DNA of 64,000 nt from Aldehydirespirator sp965116195 (GTDB lineage: Bacteria; Actinomycetota; Acidimicrobiia; Acidimicrobiales; Aldehydirespiratoraceae): positions 2,790,001 through 2,854,000 of the forward strand of contig OZ220491.1 of assembly GCA_965116195.1 (NCBI GenBank), read 5' to 3'. Of this stretch, positions 1-8,595 are shown in pieces. The position numbers and the translations under genes were made by a program. Numbering within the stretch: position 1 is the stretch's first letter; every line of letters starts with the position of its first letter. The notes under the pieces are model-generated. The model made no database searches and was not told where the DNA came from. It saw nothing but the letters and a program-made list of their open reading frames with translations.

Positions 1-46
1 TCGCTGCGTTGGAGCGGCGACGTCAGGTATCGGGCTTCTGGTTGCT

Positions 47-2548
47 CTAGCCAGCGTCGTCCTCGCCATCTGCCGGCGGTGATGATGCGTCAGGTGCGGT
101 CGTCGTCGGGGTCTCAGCAGGAGGATCCGGGGTCTCGGCCGGGGGATCAGGCGTCTCAGCAGGAGGATCGGGCGACTCGGCCGGGGGATCAGGCGTCTCA
201 GCAGGGGGTTCTGGGGTGTCAGGCGGGGTTGAGGTCGTGGGTACGGTCGGATCAGGTGGCTCAGGGTCGTCCAAGCCCGACTCGCCGACCACCAGATCCA
301 CCGCCGTCTCGGCATCAACCTCAACGTTGGCCGGTGGTGTCTGGGCAAGAATCCGACCTATATCAGGTGAACCCGGTTCCACAGGCTCAAAGGTCACGAT
401 CCCGATCACGAGCCCCTCACGCTCCAGGGCCAGCCTGCCGGTGTCAAAGAGCAAGCCCGCCACGTCGGGCACCGACACCAACGGCAGGCCTGTGGAAATG
501 ATCACAAAGACCGCCGAGTCAGCACCGATCGGCGACCCGATCGTCGGGTCGGTGTCAATGATCGAACCCTCGGGGACGGTCTCCGAAGGCTCACGACGCT
601 CGCCCACCCGGAACCCCAGATCCGTGAGGGTCTTGAAGGCATCAACCAAAGACTGGTCCCGTACGTCGGGCACAAAGATCTGCCCGGGCCCGGTCGAGAT
701 CGTGATGGTGACAGCCTCTCCAAGTGCAAGTTCGGTGCCCGAGACCGGCTCCTGGCCGACCACTATGCCAACTTCAGCCTGACTGGATTCCTCCAGCGAG
801 ATCACCACATATCCGGCCTCGGTGAGAATTCGCTGGGCATCAACGCGGTTGCGACCCCGTACCGCAGGGACGGTGGGGTTCTCGCCCTTGCTGACCGTCA
901 ATGTGACCGACGCACCCTCGTTGACACGCTGACCTGCCGGTGGACTCTGCCGGAACACCGTGTTCTCGGTAACCTCGGTGTTGACCTCGTACTCAACTGT
1001 GGACATGAGACTCTGCTCAAGCAGTTGGCCCTGTGCGACGCTGGCAGCCAGTCCGATCAGATCAGGAACCTCGATGAGCACGACCGGCTCTTCGGCAGCA
1101 GGTGTCTCCGCACCATCATCGGACTCTCCTATGCCCAGGGCGCGATAAAAGCTGAGCGCCAGAAAGACCAGCACGGAAATGAGCGCGGCCAGACCGACAA
1201 GCATGAGGGCGGTGCGCTTCCAACCGTCAGAACGCTGGACTTCCTCATAGAAGTAGGTAGGCGGCACATATTGCGGGGGTACGGCCCCAGCCGGCACCGG
1301 GCCAACCGGAGGACCACCACCATGCGGCGGCCCGGCAACAGGCGGCACACCACGCGGGGGACTTGCTCCAGGCGGCACACCACGCGGGGGACTTGCTCCA
1401 GACGGCACACCACCAAGCGGGGGTTGAGCAGTCGGCCCACCACGATGCGGGGGTTGAGCAGTCGGCCCACCACGATGCGAGGGCCCAGCTGGTGGCACAC
1501 CACGCGGGGGACTCACTCCAGGTGGCACACCACCACGATGCGGGGGCCGAGCAGTCGGTGGCCCGCTGGACGGCGACGGCGGCTGAAATGCGGCTCGTGG
1601 CGGGGGTGATGCCTGCGCACCCGGTTGAGGTGGCAACACGTTGGCTCCGCCGGTTGCATCAAGCACAGCTTCGGCTTGTGTGGGGCGTGGTTGTCGTGTC
1701 GGAACTGTGCGCTCTCCGCCCAGATACCGCCGGAGGTCAGAGCAGAGGTCTTCGGCCTTGGGATAACGGTTGGCCGGACTCTTTGCCAGCAGCTTGAGAA
1801 TGATCGCTTCCAGGGAGGGTGCGATGACGACACCGTGCGCGGAAGGAGCCATCGGACGTTCCTGCACATGCTTGACAGCCACAGCAGTCGAGGTGTCGGC
1901 CGAGAACGGCGGCCTGCCCACGATCATCTCATAGAGCACCACCCCGAGGGAATACAGGTCGCTGCGCCCGTCAAGACGCTTGCCTTGGGCCTGCTCAGGC
2001 GAGAAATAGGTGGCCGTGCCCATGACCGAGCCGACCTGGGTGAGGTTGTCACCCGTGCGACGAGCCAGAGCCGTGGCGATACCGAAGTCGGCCACCTTCA
2101 CCTTGCCGTCGTCGCTGACGATGATGTTGCCCAACTTGACATCACGATGCACAAGTCCGGCTTCATGCGCGCTGGCGAGCGCCTCGGCGGTTTCACATGC
2201 GATCTCGGCGGCGCGGTCAGCGCTGAGAGGTCCCGAAGATCGCAGCACGTCCGCCACGCTGCGACCTACCACGTACTCCATGACGATGTAGTAGGTGCCC
2301 TGCTCCTGGCCCCAGTCGTAGATCCCGACAATGTTGGGATGGTTGAGATGTGCAGCCGTCTTGGCCTCCCGACGAAAGCGCTCCACAAAGCTGGGGTCGT
2401 TCGCAAACTCGGGGAACAGCACCTTGACCGCGACCTGCCTGCCAAGTGACACATCGCGAGCCAGATAGACATCAGCCATTCCACCACGCGCCAAGCGGCG
2501 CAGAAGTTCATAACGACCGTTGAAGACGGTCAAGGCATCGTCAGGCAC
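47..2548 (-). CDS. pknB: PASTA-domain Ser/Thr protein kinase (PknB family)
   Basis: Membrane kinase expected to sense cell-wall fragments through external PASTA domains and to phosphorylate growth and division proteins. The kinase domain is at about residues 12-275: glycine loop LARGGMADVY, lysine in VAVKVL, catalytic HRDVKLGNI, DFG in VADFGIA, and SPEQ in the activation segment. A Pro/Gly-rich juxtamembrane stretch of imperfect repeats follows (about 290-440), then one membrane helix (about 446-468). Four PASTA domains start near 490, 559, 625 and 693, each opening with a VPxV/L motif. The external tail repeats DPPAETP. Start: TTG at 2551 is directly followed by GTG at 2548; GTG is preferred, and no clear ribosome site separates them. 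The PP2C phosphatase upstream on the same strand is the expected antagonist. In many actinobacteria these two genes sit with rodA and pbpA, which are not visible here. Confidence 0.93.
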   Translation of the reverse strand: MPDDALTVFNGRYELLRRLARGGMADVYLARDVSLGRQVAVKVLFPEFANDPSFVERFRREAKTAAHLNHPNIVGIYDWGQEQGTYYIVMEYVVGRSVADVLRSSGPLSADRAAEIACETAEALASAHEAGLVHRDVKLGNIIVSDDGKVKVADFGIATALARRTGDNLTQVGSVMGTATYFSPEQAQGKRLDGRSDLYSLGVVLYEMIVGRPPFSADTSTAVAVKHVQERPMAPSAHGVVIAPSLEAIILKLLAKSPANRYPKAEDLCSDLRRYLGGERTVPTRQPRPTQAEAVLDATGGANVLPPQPGAQASPPPRAAFQPPSPSSGPPTARPPHRGGVPPGVSPPRGVPPAGPSHRGGPTAQPPHRGGPTAQPPLGGVPSGASPPRGVPPGASPPRGVPPVAGPPHGGGPPVGPVPAGAVPPQYVPPTYFYEEVQRSDGWKRTALMLVGLAALISVLVFLALSFYRALGIGESDDGAETPAAEEPVVLIEVPDLIGLAASVAQGQLLEQSLMSTVEYEVNTEVTENTVFRQSPPAGQRVNEGASVTLTVSKGENPTVPAVRGRNRVDAQRILTEAGYVVISLEESSQAEVGIVVGQEPVSGTELALGEAVTITISTGPGQIFVPDVRDQSLVDAFKTLTDLGFRVGERREPSETVPEGSIIDTDPTIGSPIGADSAVFVIISTGLPLVSVPDVAGLLFDTGRLALEREGLVIGIVTFEPVEPGSPDIGRILAQTPPANVEVDAETAVDLVVGESGLDDPEPPDPTVPTTSTPPDTPEPPAETPDPPAESPDPPAETPDPPAETPDPPAETPTTTAPDASSPPADGEDDAG

Positions 2549-2652
2549 CAAATCTGAGTTTACCGGATGCCCATTGCCGGACTATGAGTTCAGCCTTGCC
2601 GGGCCCCGAGTTCAGCGGTACCAGGCTTGTAAGCCCGATCCCACACATCCCA

Positions 2653-2813
2653 CCACATGACGACCCTGACTCCGCCCCTCCCCCCAACACGATGGTCTCA
2701 ACTCCGTGCCCCCGCACAAGACGACCAGAGTCCCACACCCGCACATGACGATCCCGACTCCGCGCCCCGAACATCAAGGTCCTGACTCCGCACCCCGCAC
2801 ATGACGACCCGTC
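2653..2813. repeat. degenerate ~28-bp tandem repeats between kinase and phosphatase genes
   Basis: About six imperfect units begin near 2653, 2684, 2715, 2742, 2770 and 2798. Each begins like CACATGACGA and most contain an ACTCCGC-type core before a C-rich end. They fill most of the gap between the kinase and the phosphatase. No gene is visible in the gap. The units abut without unique spacers, so this is a tandem repeat and not a CRISPR array. Confidence 0.6.
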
Positions 2814-2847
2814 AGAAGTAACCCCGTGTTCAGCATGAGGGTATCGC

Positions 2848-3657
2848 TCAAGCTGGAACGGCTTGCAGCAACTGCAACACCAGATCACTCCCGTCACTAC
2901 CGCCGTCGTCGTCGCGGGGTGTCGTCGAGTCGTCAATGTCCACGACCACCGCGGTTGCGTTGTCGTATCCTCGTTCGGGCTGAATGGCGGCTTCCACGAG
3001 CAGTTGCGCCGCCTCAGCCGGACTCCTGGCCGACTTGAGCAGGTCAGCCATCTCGTCTTCGGGTACCTCGTTGGTCACCCCGTCACTACAGAGCAGAAAA
3101 CGCAGTCCGGCGACGGCACGCAGTTCCCATGCATCCACCAGCACCTCGGGCTCGTAGCCGACTACTCGGGTCAGGGCGTGACGTTCCGGGTGGGTGGCCG
3201 CTTCATCACGAGTCAGAATGCCGTCACGCACCAAGTTCTCCGCAATGGTGTGATCAACGGTTAGTTGGCTCATACCATCCGGTTCCAGAACGTAGAGCCG
3301 CGAGTCGCCCACATTGACCACCCCCAAACTGGGGTTGCCCGTGTCGCGGCCAAGTCGCGCCAAAGCGCACAGGGTCGTGGCCATGCCAAACTGTGCCAGA
3401 TATTTGCCGGACTGCTCCGGATTGTTACGAGATGCATCAAGTGTCTGTGTGTTGGCTGTGCCCACCAACGCAATGAACTCAGGCAACGTGTCCGGTCGCT
3501 CAGCCTCAATCAGCACACCCACAGCTGTCTCAGCAGCCACCGCTCCAAAGGCATGGCCTCCCAGGCCGTCCGCCACCACAGCCAAATCGTCGTCAGCGAA
3601 CCAGCGATCTTCGTTCTCGCTGCGGTGCGGGCCCGTGTCGCTCGCACCCCCAAACAT
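2848..3657 (-). CDS. PP2C-family protein Ser/Thr phosphatase
   Basis: Metal-dependent phosphatase expected to reverse the action of the adjacent PASTA kinase in the cytoplasm. About 269 residues from the chosen ATG. The PP2C metal and phosphate motifs are all visible in order: SENEDRW near the N-terminus, VVADGLGGH, VNVGDSRLYV, LLCSDGVTNEV and YDNATAVVV. The length matches the soluble catalytic domain of PstP-type enzymes, but no membrane segment follows, unlike mycobacterial PstP. The frame is open further upstream (to 3783), where it would run into the tRNA-Leu region, so the ATG at 3657 (protein MFGGASDTG) is chosen; a GTG at 3666 is the alternative. Same strand as the kinase and about 300 bp before it. 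Confidence 0.92.
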   Translation of the reverse strand: MFGGASDTGPHRSENEDRWFADDDLAVVADGLGGHAFGAVAAETAVGVLIEAERPDTLPEFIALVGTANTQTLDASRNNPEQSGKYLAQFGMATTLCALARLGRDTGNPSLGVVNVGDSRLYVLEPDGMSQLTVDHTIAENLVRDGILTRDEAATHPERHALTRVVGYEPEVLVDAWELRAVAGLRFLLCSDGVTNEVPEDEMADLLKSARSPAEAAQLLVEAAIQPERGYDNATAVVVDIDDSTTPRDDDGGSDGSDLVLQLLQAVPA

Positions 3658-3783
3658 GAAGCGCACACCAACGGATGTTACAGGCCAACACCCACCGGGC
3701 CGCCCAGAAACAGTCGCAATGCGGATCAGTGCCAACCGAACGCTAGCCTCGTCTCCGCGGTTCGCCTGTCGAGCCGAGGCCAC

Positions 3784-3867
3784 GCGCGAGTGGCGGAATA
3801 GGCAGACGCGCAGGATTCAGGTTCCTGTGTCCGCAAGGACGTGAGGGTTCAAGTCCCTCCTCGCGCA
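3784..3867 (+). tRNA. tRNA-Leu (anticodon CAG)
   Basis: The acceptor stem GCGCGAG (3784-3790) pairs exactly with CTCGCGC (3860-3866). The anticodon stem CAGGA/TCCTG encloses the loop TTCAGGT, giving CAG. There is a long variable arm and a GGTTCAAGTCC T-arm, as expected for class II tRNA-Leu. CCA is not encoded (the 3' bases are ACCC). It lies just upstream of an uncharacterised accessory gene pair. Confidence 0.95.
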
Positions 3868-3963
3868 CCCCCTTGACATCCCCACAACAAGCCCATCGCG
3901 GCTCGCAACGAGCCCGGCAAGTCGTTGCCTTGTCGAACTCCAAGACATCGGAAGTTGCTACGC

Positions 3964-4926
3964 ATGGAATCCCGGCTGATCCCGATCAACGCGATGGCCG
4001 CCCTACTGTCACCAGAGACGACCTCATGGCCCAGTACGTTACATGACGCTGGCTACAGACTCGTCGGCCTTGAAATACCTCTAGACACACCACGAGGGCG
4101 AGTTATAGCCGATCTGGTTGCCTTCAATGCAGCCACAAACTACTTCCTTGTAACAGAATGCAAGTCTGGACGCAACATCAACCCTGACCAGGCAATCCGG
4201 TACAGCCACATTGACGCACCTCAACTTGTCCGCTCCACCGACGCAACGATGACTGCGAGCTATGATCTGAGCGTAGAGATTCTCTATGCCTGTCTTGCCG
4301 ACAACCGGAACAGAGTCCTGCTAGGACTCAAGAAGGCGGGCTGCGGCTACCCGGTCATCTCTGTGGGAGCGGAGCATCTGGCTCTGGATCCCAACGAAAG
4401 CACAGGCCCGATGACGCTCAGCGTCACTACAACAATTCCAGTGTCCGGTCCACCACCAGCAATCATCCGAGTTGATGAGGGATCCTCCACCGAAGAGTTC
4501 TACAAGGTCACCGCGCAGGCACTTGTCAGCGAGATCGCCCGAGGCACAGACTCGATCAGCGTGCCCGATCTGTCTGGTCGCACCATCCCCCATCTCCACA
4601 TATACGGCACGAAGGTTCGCAGAAGGCTCATCCGGGAAGTCGAGAAGGCGGCAGAGAACTGCTGCGCCGCCGCCCCTGAGATCATTCGGTTCCGCCCTCG
4701 GACAGCGAACCGCGATTACGCTGTCATCAATGTGACTGACAGCCCCGAGACAGTTGACCCTCGCGGGCGTACGCAGCGTTACCAGTCACTCGGCCGCAAG
4801 CTCAGAGGCTTGCCCCCGGGTCAGCAACCAGACAGCGGACAGTTGCCCTTGTTCGATATGATCACTATGGGAACTGAGTTGGAAGCTGAGATTGAAGCCT
4901 TTGAGATCACCAACGAGGATCACTGA
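3964..4926 (+). CDS. putative PD-(D/E)XK-like nuclease, first gene of an unknown pair
   Basis: I do not recognise the family. The protein is about 320 residues. The visible clue is a possible restriction-endonuclease core near residues 35-75: a glutamate in GLEIPLD, then VIADLVAF, then LVTECKSGR. This fits the D...ExK pattern of PD-(D/E)XK nucleases. The rest is mixed alpha/beta with an acidic C-terminus. The frame is open back to 3925, but the ATG at 3964 (MESRLIPINAM) is preferred because the first 13 residues are low-quality and sit in the tRNA-Leu 3' flank. The next gene begins within a few bases of this stop, so the two are almost certainly co-transcribed. The position directly downstream of a tRNA suggests acquired DNA. 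A defence role is inference only. Confidence 0.6.
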   Translation: MESRLIPINAMAALLSPETTSWPSTLHDAGYRLVGLEIPLDTPRGRVIADLVAFNAATNYFLVTECKSGRNINPDQAIRYSHIDAPQLVRSTDATMTASYDLSVEILYACLADNRNRVLLGLKKAGCGYPVISVGAEHLALDPNESTGPMTLSVTTTIPVSGPPPAIIRVDEGSSTEEFYKVTAQALVSEIARGTDSISVPDLSGRTIPHLHIYGTKVRRRLIREVEKAAENCCAAAPEIIRFRPRTANRDYAVINVTDSPETVDPRGRTQRYQSLGRKLRGLPPGQQPDSGQLPLFDMITMGTELEAEIEAFEITNEDH

Positions 4927-4927
4927 C

Positions 4928-6010
4928 ATGGTGGCGAGCAATAGGGGGGTGGGAATGAACAGGCGCACACTCTCAATCCAGTTCCAGACACTCACGAACG
5001 CAGCATGGAAAACCCTTGTTTTGGAAGCCCACGTAGGGACAGGCTCACCTGCGGAGTTTCTAGGGGATGTGTTCGGCGGGTCTTGCGTCCAGCCAACCGA
5101 AGATGTCCACCTACACCAAATCACCCTCAGCGATGAGGTGTCGTTCGTTGTGGATGACCTTGACGGACGCTTCTGGTCGTTTCACTCCACGAGTTCAAGC
5201 GGTGTCGTTCGACAGGCAGTTCAAGCCAGAGTCTCACGCCGACGCGACCTGGACTTCGTATGGCTACCAACTCAGCATCTTCAGTGCGTGCGTCCGGACA
5301 ACCGTCCCTCGTTCGTCAAGGCCGACTTCAACCGCTCCGATAGTCATCCCGCCGCAGGTATCCAAGACTTGTCTATCTCTATACACGGTGCGGATGCTAA
5401 TCAACTGCTTGAATCCGTCAGCAAAAGCGACCGCTTCGGGGACGTTTTCTCAATCTCCAGGATCAGGGTCCCCATTACGGACGATGACCACGGATTTGTT
5501 GAACAGGCAATCAACCGCAAGGCGTACTTCGCTTCCCGCGGCGATTCGTTTGCTCTGCATCAGCAGGTCGTGGCTGAGGTTGTTGCCCGCTACCGCGCCT
5601 TCGTGGAGGCTGTCGAAGCACGCTCCATGAAGTTCTGCCAGACCGGTCAAGACAGTGGCGGCACCCTGAAAGGTGTCCCTCTTGAGATCCGTTTCTCACG
5701 TCCCATCCCCAGTGTTCGTGCACTCTTTGAGGAGTTGTTCTCGTCACGTGAGCCTTTCCGGCTTTGGGGAATGTTTGACGCAGACGAGTACCACGGTGAT
5801 TGTGATGCCGTTGACCTGCACATCGGAACGTGCCTGCGGGTTGAGGCTGGTCGCGAGTTCCTCCGTGTCCACATCCACGATGGTGCCTGCGGCAACACGT
5901 TCGCTCGGTTGGTGTCCTGTCTGCAGCATTGCGTTGATGGCGCTCTGCGAATCGTTGAACCTGAACTGGACGCTCTGCTCCGGCCAGATCCGGCACCAAC
6001 GCCTGTCTGA
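4928..6010 (+). CDS. uncharacterised protein, second gene of the nuclease-like pair
   Basis: I do not recognise this protein of about 360 residues. It starts one base after the stop of the nuclease-like gene (ATG 4928, with a GAGGAT ribosome-like site inside the upstream gene). A second ATG at 4955 has a purine-rich GGGGGGTGGG just before it and gives the more natural N-terminus MNRRTLSIQF. No membrane segment or signal peptide is evident. The centre is rich in acidic and aromatic residues (for example near residues 60-90), and cysteines and histidines cluster in the C-terminal quarter (HIHDGACGN). Tight coupling argues that it works with the preceding protein, perhaps as specificity, sensor or immunity partner. 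Confidence 0.6.
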   Translation: MVASNRGVGMNRRTLSIQFQTLTNAAWKTLVLEAHVGTGSPAEFLGDVFGGSCVQPTEDVHLHQITLSDEVSFVVDDLDGRFWSFHSTSSSGVVRQAVQARVSRRRDLDFVWLPTQHLQCVRPDNRPSFVKADFNRSDSHPAAGIQDLSISIHGADANQLLESVSKSDRFGDVFSISRIRVPITDDDHGFVEQAINRKAYFASRGDSFALHQQVVAEVVARYRAFVEAVEARSMKFCQTGQDSGGTLKGVPLEIRFSRPIPSVRALFEELFSSREPFRLWGMFDADEYHGDCDAVDLHIGTCLRVEAGREFLRVHIHDGACGNTFARLVSCLQHCVDGALRIVEPELDALLRPDPAPTPV

Positions 6011-6079
6011 CATTGCCATAGGCAAGCGCATAGCGGCTTGCGGCTCGTGTTTGCGCCATCTTTGGTGAGCCCGGGGGCA

Positions 6080-6101
6080 CTCAACCAACGAAGGTTGCGA
6101 G
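6080..6101. repeat. copy of the 3' end of the MBL hydrolase gene
   Basis: This segment matches 6199-6220, the last codons and stop of the downstream minus-strand hydrolase, at 17 of 22 positions. Read on the minus strand it would encode LATFVG-stop against the gene's LATFAS-stop. It lies about 120 bp beyond that stop codon. Confidence 0.5.
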
Positions 6102-6200
6102 AGTGTGTCGCCTACTTCACGAGGCACACAGGGCGACCACCAAGCCGACCTCTTCGCAGGGTAAGACCAAAGGCACTTGGGAACACTTGACGGGGGATGC

Positions 6201-6914
6201 TCAACTGGCGAAGGTTGCTAGCCACTGTTTGCGGTCTGGGATGCGGAATACCGGGTTGCGTTGGCGTGTGACTCCCATCGTGGCTGATGACTCAAGCGAA
6301 TAGCGGTGCCCGGGAAAGAGCACCGTGTCATCAGGCACTCGGGCCAGCCTGGTGGTGAGGCTCTCGTACATCTGAGCCGGATCAGAGCCGGGCAGGTCGG
6401 TGCGTCCGCACCCTTCAAGGAACAGCGTGTCACCAGCCACCAGGCGACCGTCCACCAGGAAACACTGACTGCCGGGAGTGTGACCGGGCGTGGCGACAAG
6501 TTCAATCTCGACCTCACCGACCTTTACCACATCCCCTGACTCGTGACTCACCAGACTGTCGTAGCCGACTGACGTGACCTTGTGTACGTACTCGGCTTCG
6601 GCGGCCTGAACATGTATGGGTACTGACACTCGCTCAAGCAGGCTGCTGATGCCCACGATGTCGAGGCCCACCATGTGCCCACCCACATGGTCAGGGTGAT
6701 AGTGGGTGGCGAGTACGCCCACACAGGTCATGCCGTCGGCTTCAAGCAGGTCAAGCAGGCCGTCGGGGTCGTATGCCGGATCAACCAGCACTGCTTGTGA
6801 CGTGACCCGATCCCCTATCGCATACACGAAGTTGACCATCTGACGAGCCAACGCGTCGCCGGTCGCGAAGTCACGCCCGGACAGCAACTGCCGAAAATAA
6901 AACCGATTTGCCAT
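6201..6914 (-). CDS. metallo-beta-lactamase-fold hydrolase (glyoxalase II / persulfide dioxygenase-like)
   Basis: Zinc- or iron-dependent hydrolase of about 237 residues. The metal-binding series is complete: THYHPDHVGG near residue 70, then GHTPGS, GDTLF and a late FPGHRYS. Members of this fold with this spacing include glyoxalase II (S-lactoylglutathione hydrolysis) and ETHE1-type persulfide dioxygenases. The sequence alone does not choose between them, and many actinobacterial members act on mycothiol rather than glutathione adducts. Start ATG 6914, with a GGGTGAGG ribosome-like site just upstream. It stands alone; the next gene (pheA) is divergent across a 335-bp gap. Confidence 0.88.
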   Translation of the reverse strand: MANRFYFRQLLSGRDFATGDALARQMVNFVYAIGDRVTSQAVLVDPAYDPDGLLDLLEADGMTCVGVLATHYHPDHVGGHMVGLDIVGISSLLERVSVPIHVQAAEAEYVHKVTSVGYDSLVSHESGDVVKVGEVEIELVATPGHTPGSQCFLVDGRLVAGDTLFLEGCGRTDLPGSDPAQMYESLTTRLARVPDDTVLFPGHRYSLESSATMGVTRQRNPVFRIPDRKQWLATFAS

Positions 6915-7249
6915 CTACCTCACCCTAACGCACCAACTCACGCCGCAACCCGTACTCCAACCGACGCTCGGACCCGCAGAACAAAGCCGTACCGCGATCA
7001 ACCTGCCCAGACCACTTCCCCCACGGCCCTGACCCGCAATATCGTTGGCCTGGACAGCGGTTCCCGGTGCGGCCACTTCCCCCACGGCCCTGACCCGCAA
7101 CAAACGAAGTGAACGCCCGCTCCGCAGCACCGGTGAGTTGTCCACCTGTTCTGACCAGCAGGAACGAAGCGCCTACCTTCGTCAAGAACTGGCAACCATC
7201 GCCCCTACTCCGAGCCGCGGCAACAAGGTCTCGCCACTGGTCCCGTAAC
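6915..7249. other. intergenic gap with a 28-bp direct repeat
   Basis: No gene is seen. The gap holds an exact or near-exact 28-bp direct repeat, 7012-7039 and 7073-7100, each starting CCACTTCCCCCACGG and ending GACCCGCAA, 61 bp apart. It separates two divergent genes, so their promoters must lie here. I could not place -10/-35 boxes with confidence. Confidence 0.6.
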
Positions 7250-8245
7250 ATGGCCGAGATGCGCGAGGCTACAGAACCAGCTGCGTTGACCGACAGGGCC
7301 AGACCATCAGAGCCAGAACCGACCGAATCGACCATCGGCTATCTGGGCCCGCCGGGGACTTTCACGGAACAGGCCGTGTTCTCACAGCCTGACCTGGCCC
7401 GGATGAGGCACCGTCCCATCAACTCGATTGTTGATGTGCTCCAAGCTGTCGAAAGCGGTGACGTGGATCTCGGCCTGGTGGCGATTGAGAACATGATTGA
7501 AGGGTCGGTGACTGCCACTTTGGACGCCCTGGCATTCGGGACTGACCTGTTCATCCAGCGCGAGGTGATCATCAATGTCAACCTCAACCTGTTGGCCCGC
7601 CCGGGTGTCACCATTGGGAACGTTGAGCGGGTCAGGTCTCATCCGGTGGCTCATGCCCAGTGTCGCAACTACTTCGCGCAGAATCTGCCCAACGCAAGAT
7701 TTGAAGCCACCAACTCCACGGCTGAGGCTGCTCGAGACCTGACAGACTCCGGTGACCTGGTCACTGCGGCCATCGCTCCGCTGCGCGCCGCCGAGGTCTA
7801 CGGTCTGGAAGTACTGGAAAACGGCCTTGCCGACCGGCCGGACAACCAGACGCGTTTTGTGCTGGTCGCGGCTGACCGGATCACTCCTCCCACAGGGCAT
7901 GACAAAACCAGTTTGGTTGTCTATCAACGCTCTGATGTGCCCGGCTCGCTGATCGGCATACTTCAGGAGTTCGCGGCCCGTGCCATCAACCTCACCAGCC
8001 TGCAGAGTCGGCCTACCAAGTCGAACCTGGGCCAGTACTGTTTTCTGCTGGACTGTGAAGGCCATGTCGCCGACGAGATCGTGGCGGATGCCTTGCGCAA
8101 CCTCAGCATGAAGACGGCACGGGTGAAGTTCCTCGGCTCGTACCCGTCGGCCGGCAGTGACGCCCAGCACCACGGACCCGACCAGACCGGTGCATCAGAG
8201 GCAGAGGCCTGGATCAACGAACTGCGCAACCGCATCAGCGGCTGA
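7250..8245 (+). CDS. pheA: prephenate dehydratase
   Basis: Converts prephenate to phenylpyruvate in phenylalanine synthesis. About 331 residues. The dehydratase domain begins IGYLGPPGTFTEQA near residue 27. It contains the two PDT-type lobes, including VAIENMIEGSV and the catalytic-region motif NQTRFVLV. A C-terminal regulatory ACT domain follows, with VPGSLIGILQEFA and INLTSLQSRP, the conserved phenylalanine-binding ESRP-type site. This is a stand-alone enzyme without a chorismate mutase domain, as usual in actinobacteria. The frame is open upstream to 7109, but the ATG at 7250 avoids the 28-bp repeats. Feedback inhibition by phenylalanine is expected from the ACT domain. Confidence 0.95.
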   Translation: MAEMREATEPAALTDRARPSEPEPTESTIGYLGPPGTFTEQAVFSQPDLARMRHRPINSIVDVLQAVESGDVDLGLVAIENMIEGSVTATLDALAFGTDLFIQREVIINVNLNLLARPGVTIGNVERVRSHPVAHAQCRNYFAQNLPNARFEATNSTAEAARDLTDSGDLVTAAIAPLRAAEVYGLEVLENGLADRPDNQTRFVLVAADRITPPTGHDKTSLVVYQRSDVPGSLIGILQEFAARAINLTSLQSRPTKSNLGQYCFLLDCEGHVADEIVADALRNLSMKTARVKFLGSYPSAGSDAQHHGPDQTGASEAEAWINELRNRISG

Positions 8246-8303
8246 AATCGCAGCGCATGAAGCCGGGTGCGACAGTTGGCGCTACTCCCTATCCTGTGCG
8301 AAG

Positions 8304-8390
8304 GGAGGGATGGCAGAGTGGACGATTGCGACGGTCTTGAAAACCGTTGGGCCTTCACGGGTCCCGGGGGTTCGAATCCCTCTCCCTCCG
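8304..8390 (+). tRNA. tRNA-Ser (anticodon TGA)
   Basis: The acceptor GGAGGGA (8304-8310) pairs with TCCCTCC (8383-8389), with G as discriminator. The anticodon stem ACGGT/ACCGT encloses CTTGAAA, giving TGA. The long variable arm and GGGTTCGAATCC T-arm fit class II tRNA-Ser. Confidence 0.95.
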
Positions 8391-8595
8391 CGGTGCTGCA
8401 AACCAGATGTGCCGGCAAACCACCGGCAAGGTGCGATCCCAGATCAGCGCCGTTCCACCTGTTGAGAGGCGGGCCGGGTCAGACCACTACTCGCATCCGG
8501 CGGAGCACGATCACAGCCCGGTGCAGGAACTCAACCGTCAGATTGCGGACACTCTCCCGCGTCAGACTTCGCCCGACTGCACCAGGCAACAAGTC

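Noticed and set aside
2653..2813. Possible CRISPR array
   Set aside because: Units are degenerate and contiguous, without unique spacers of constant length, and no cas genes are near.
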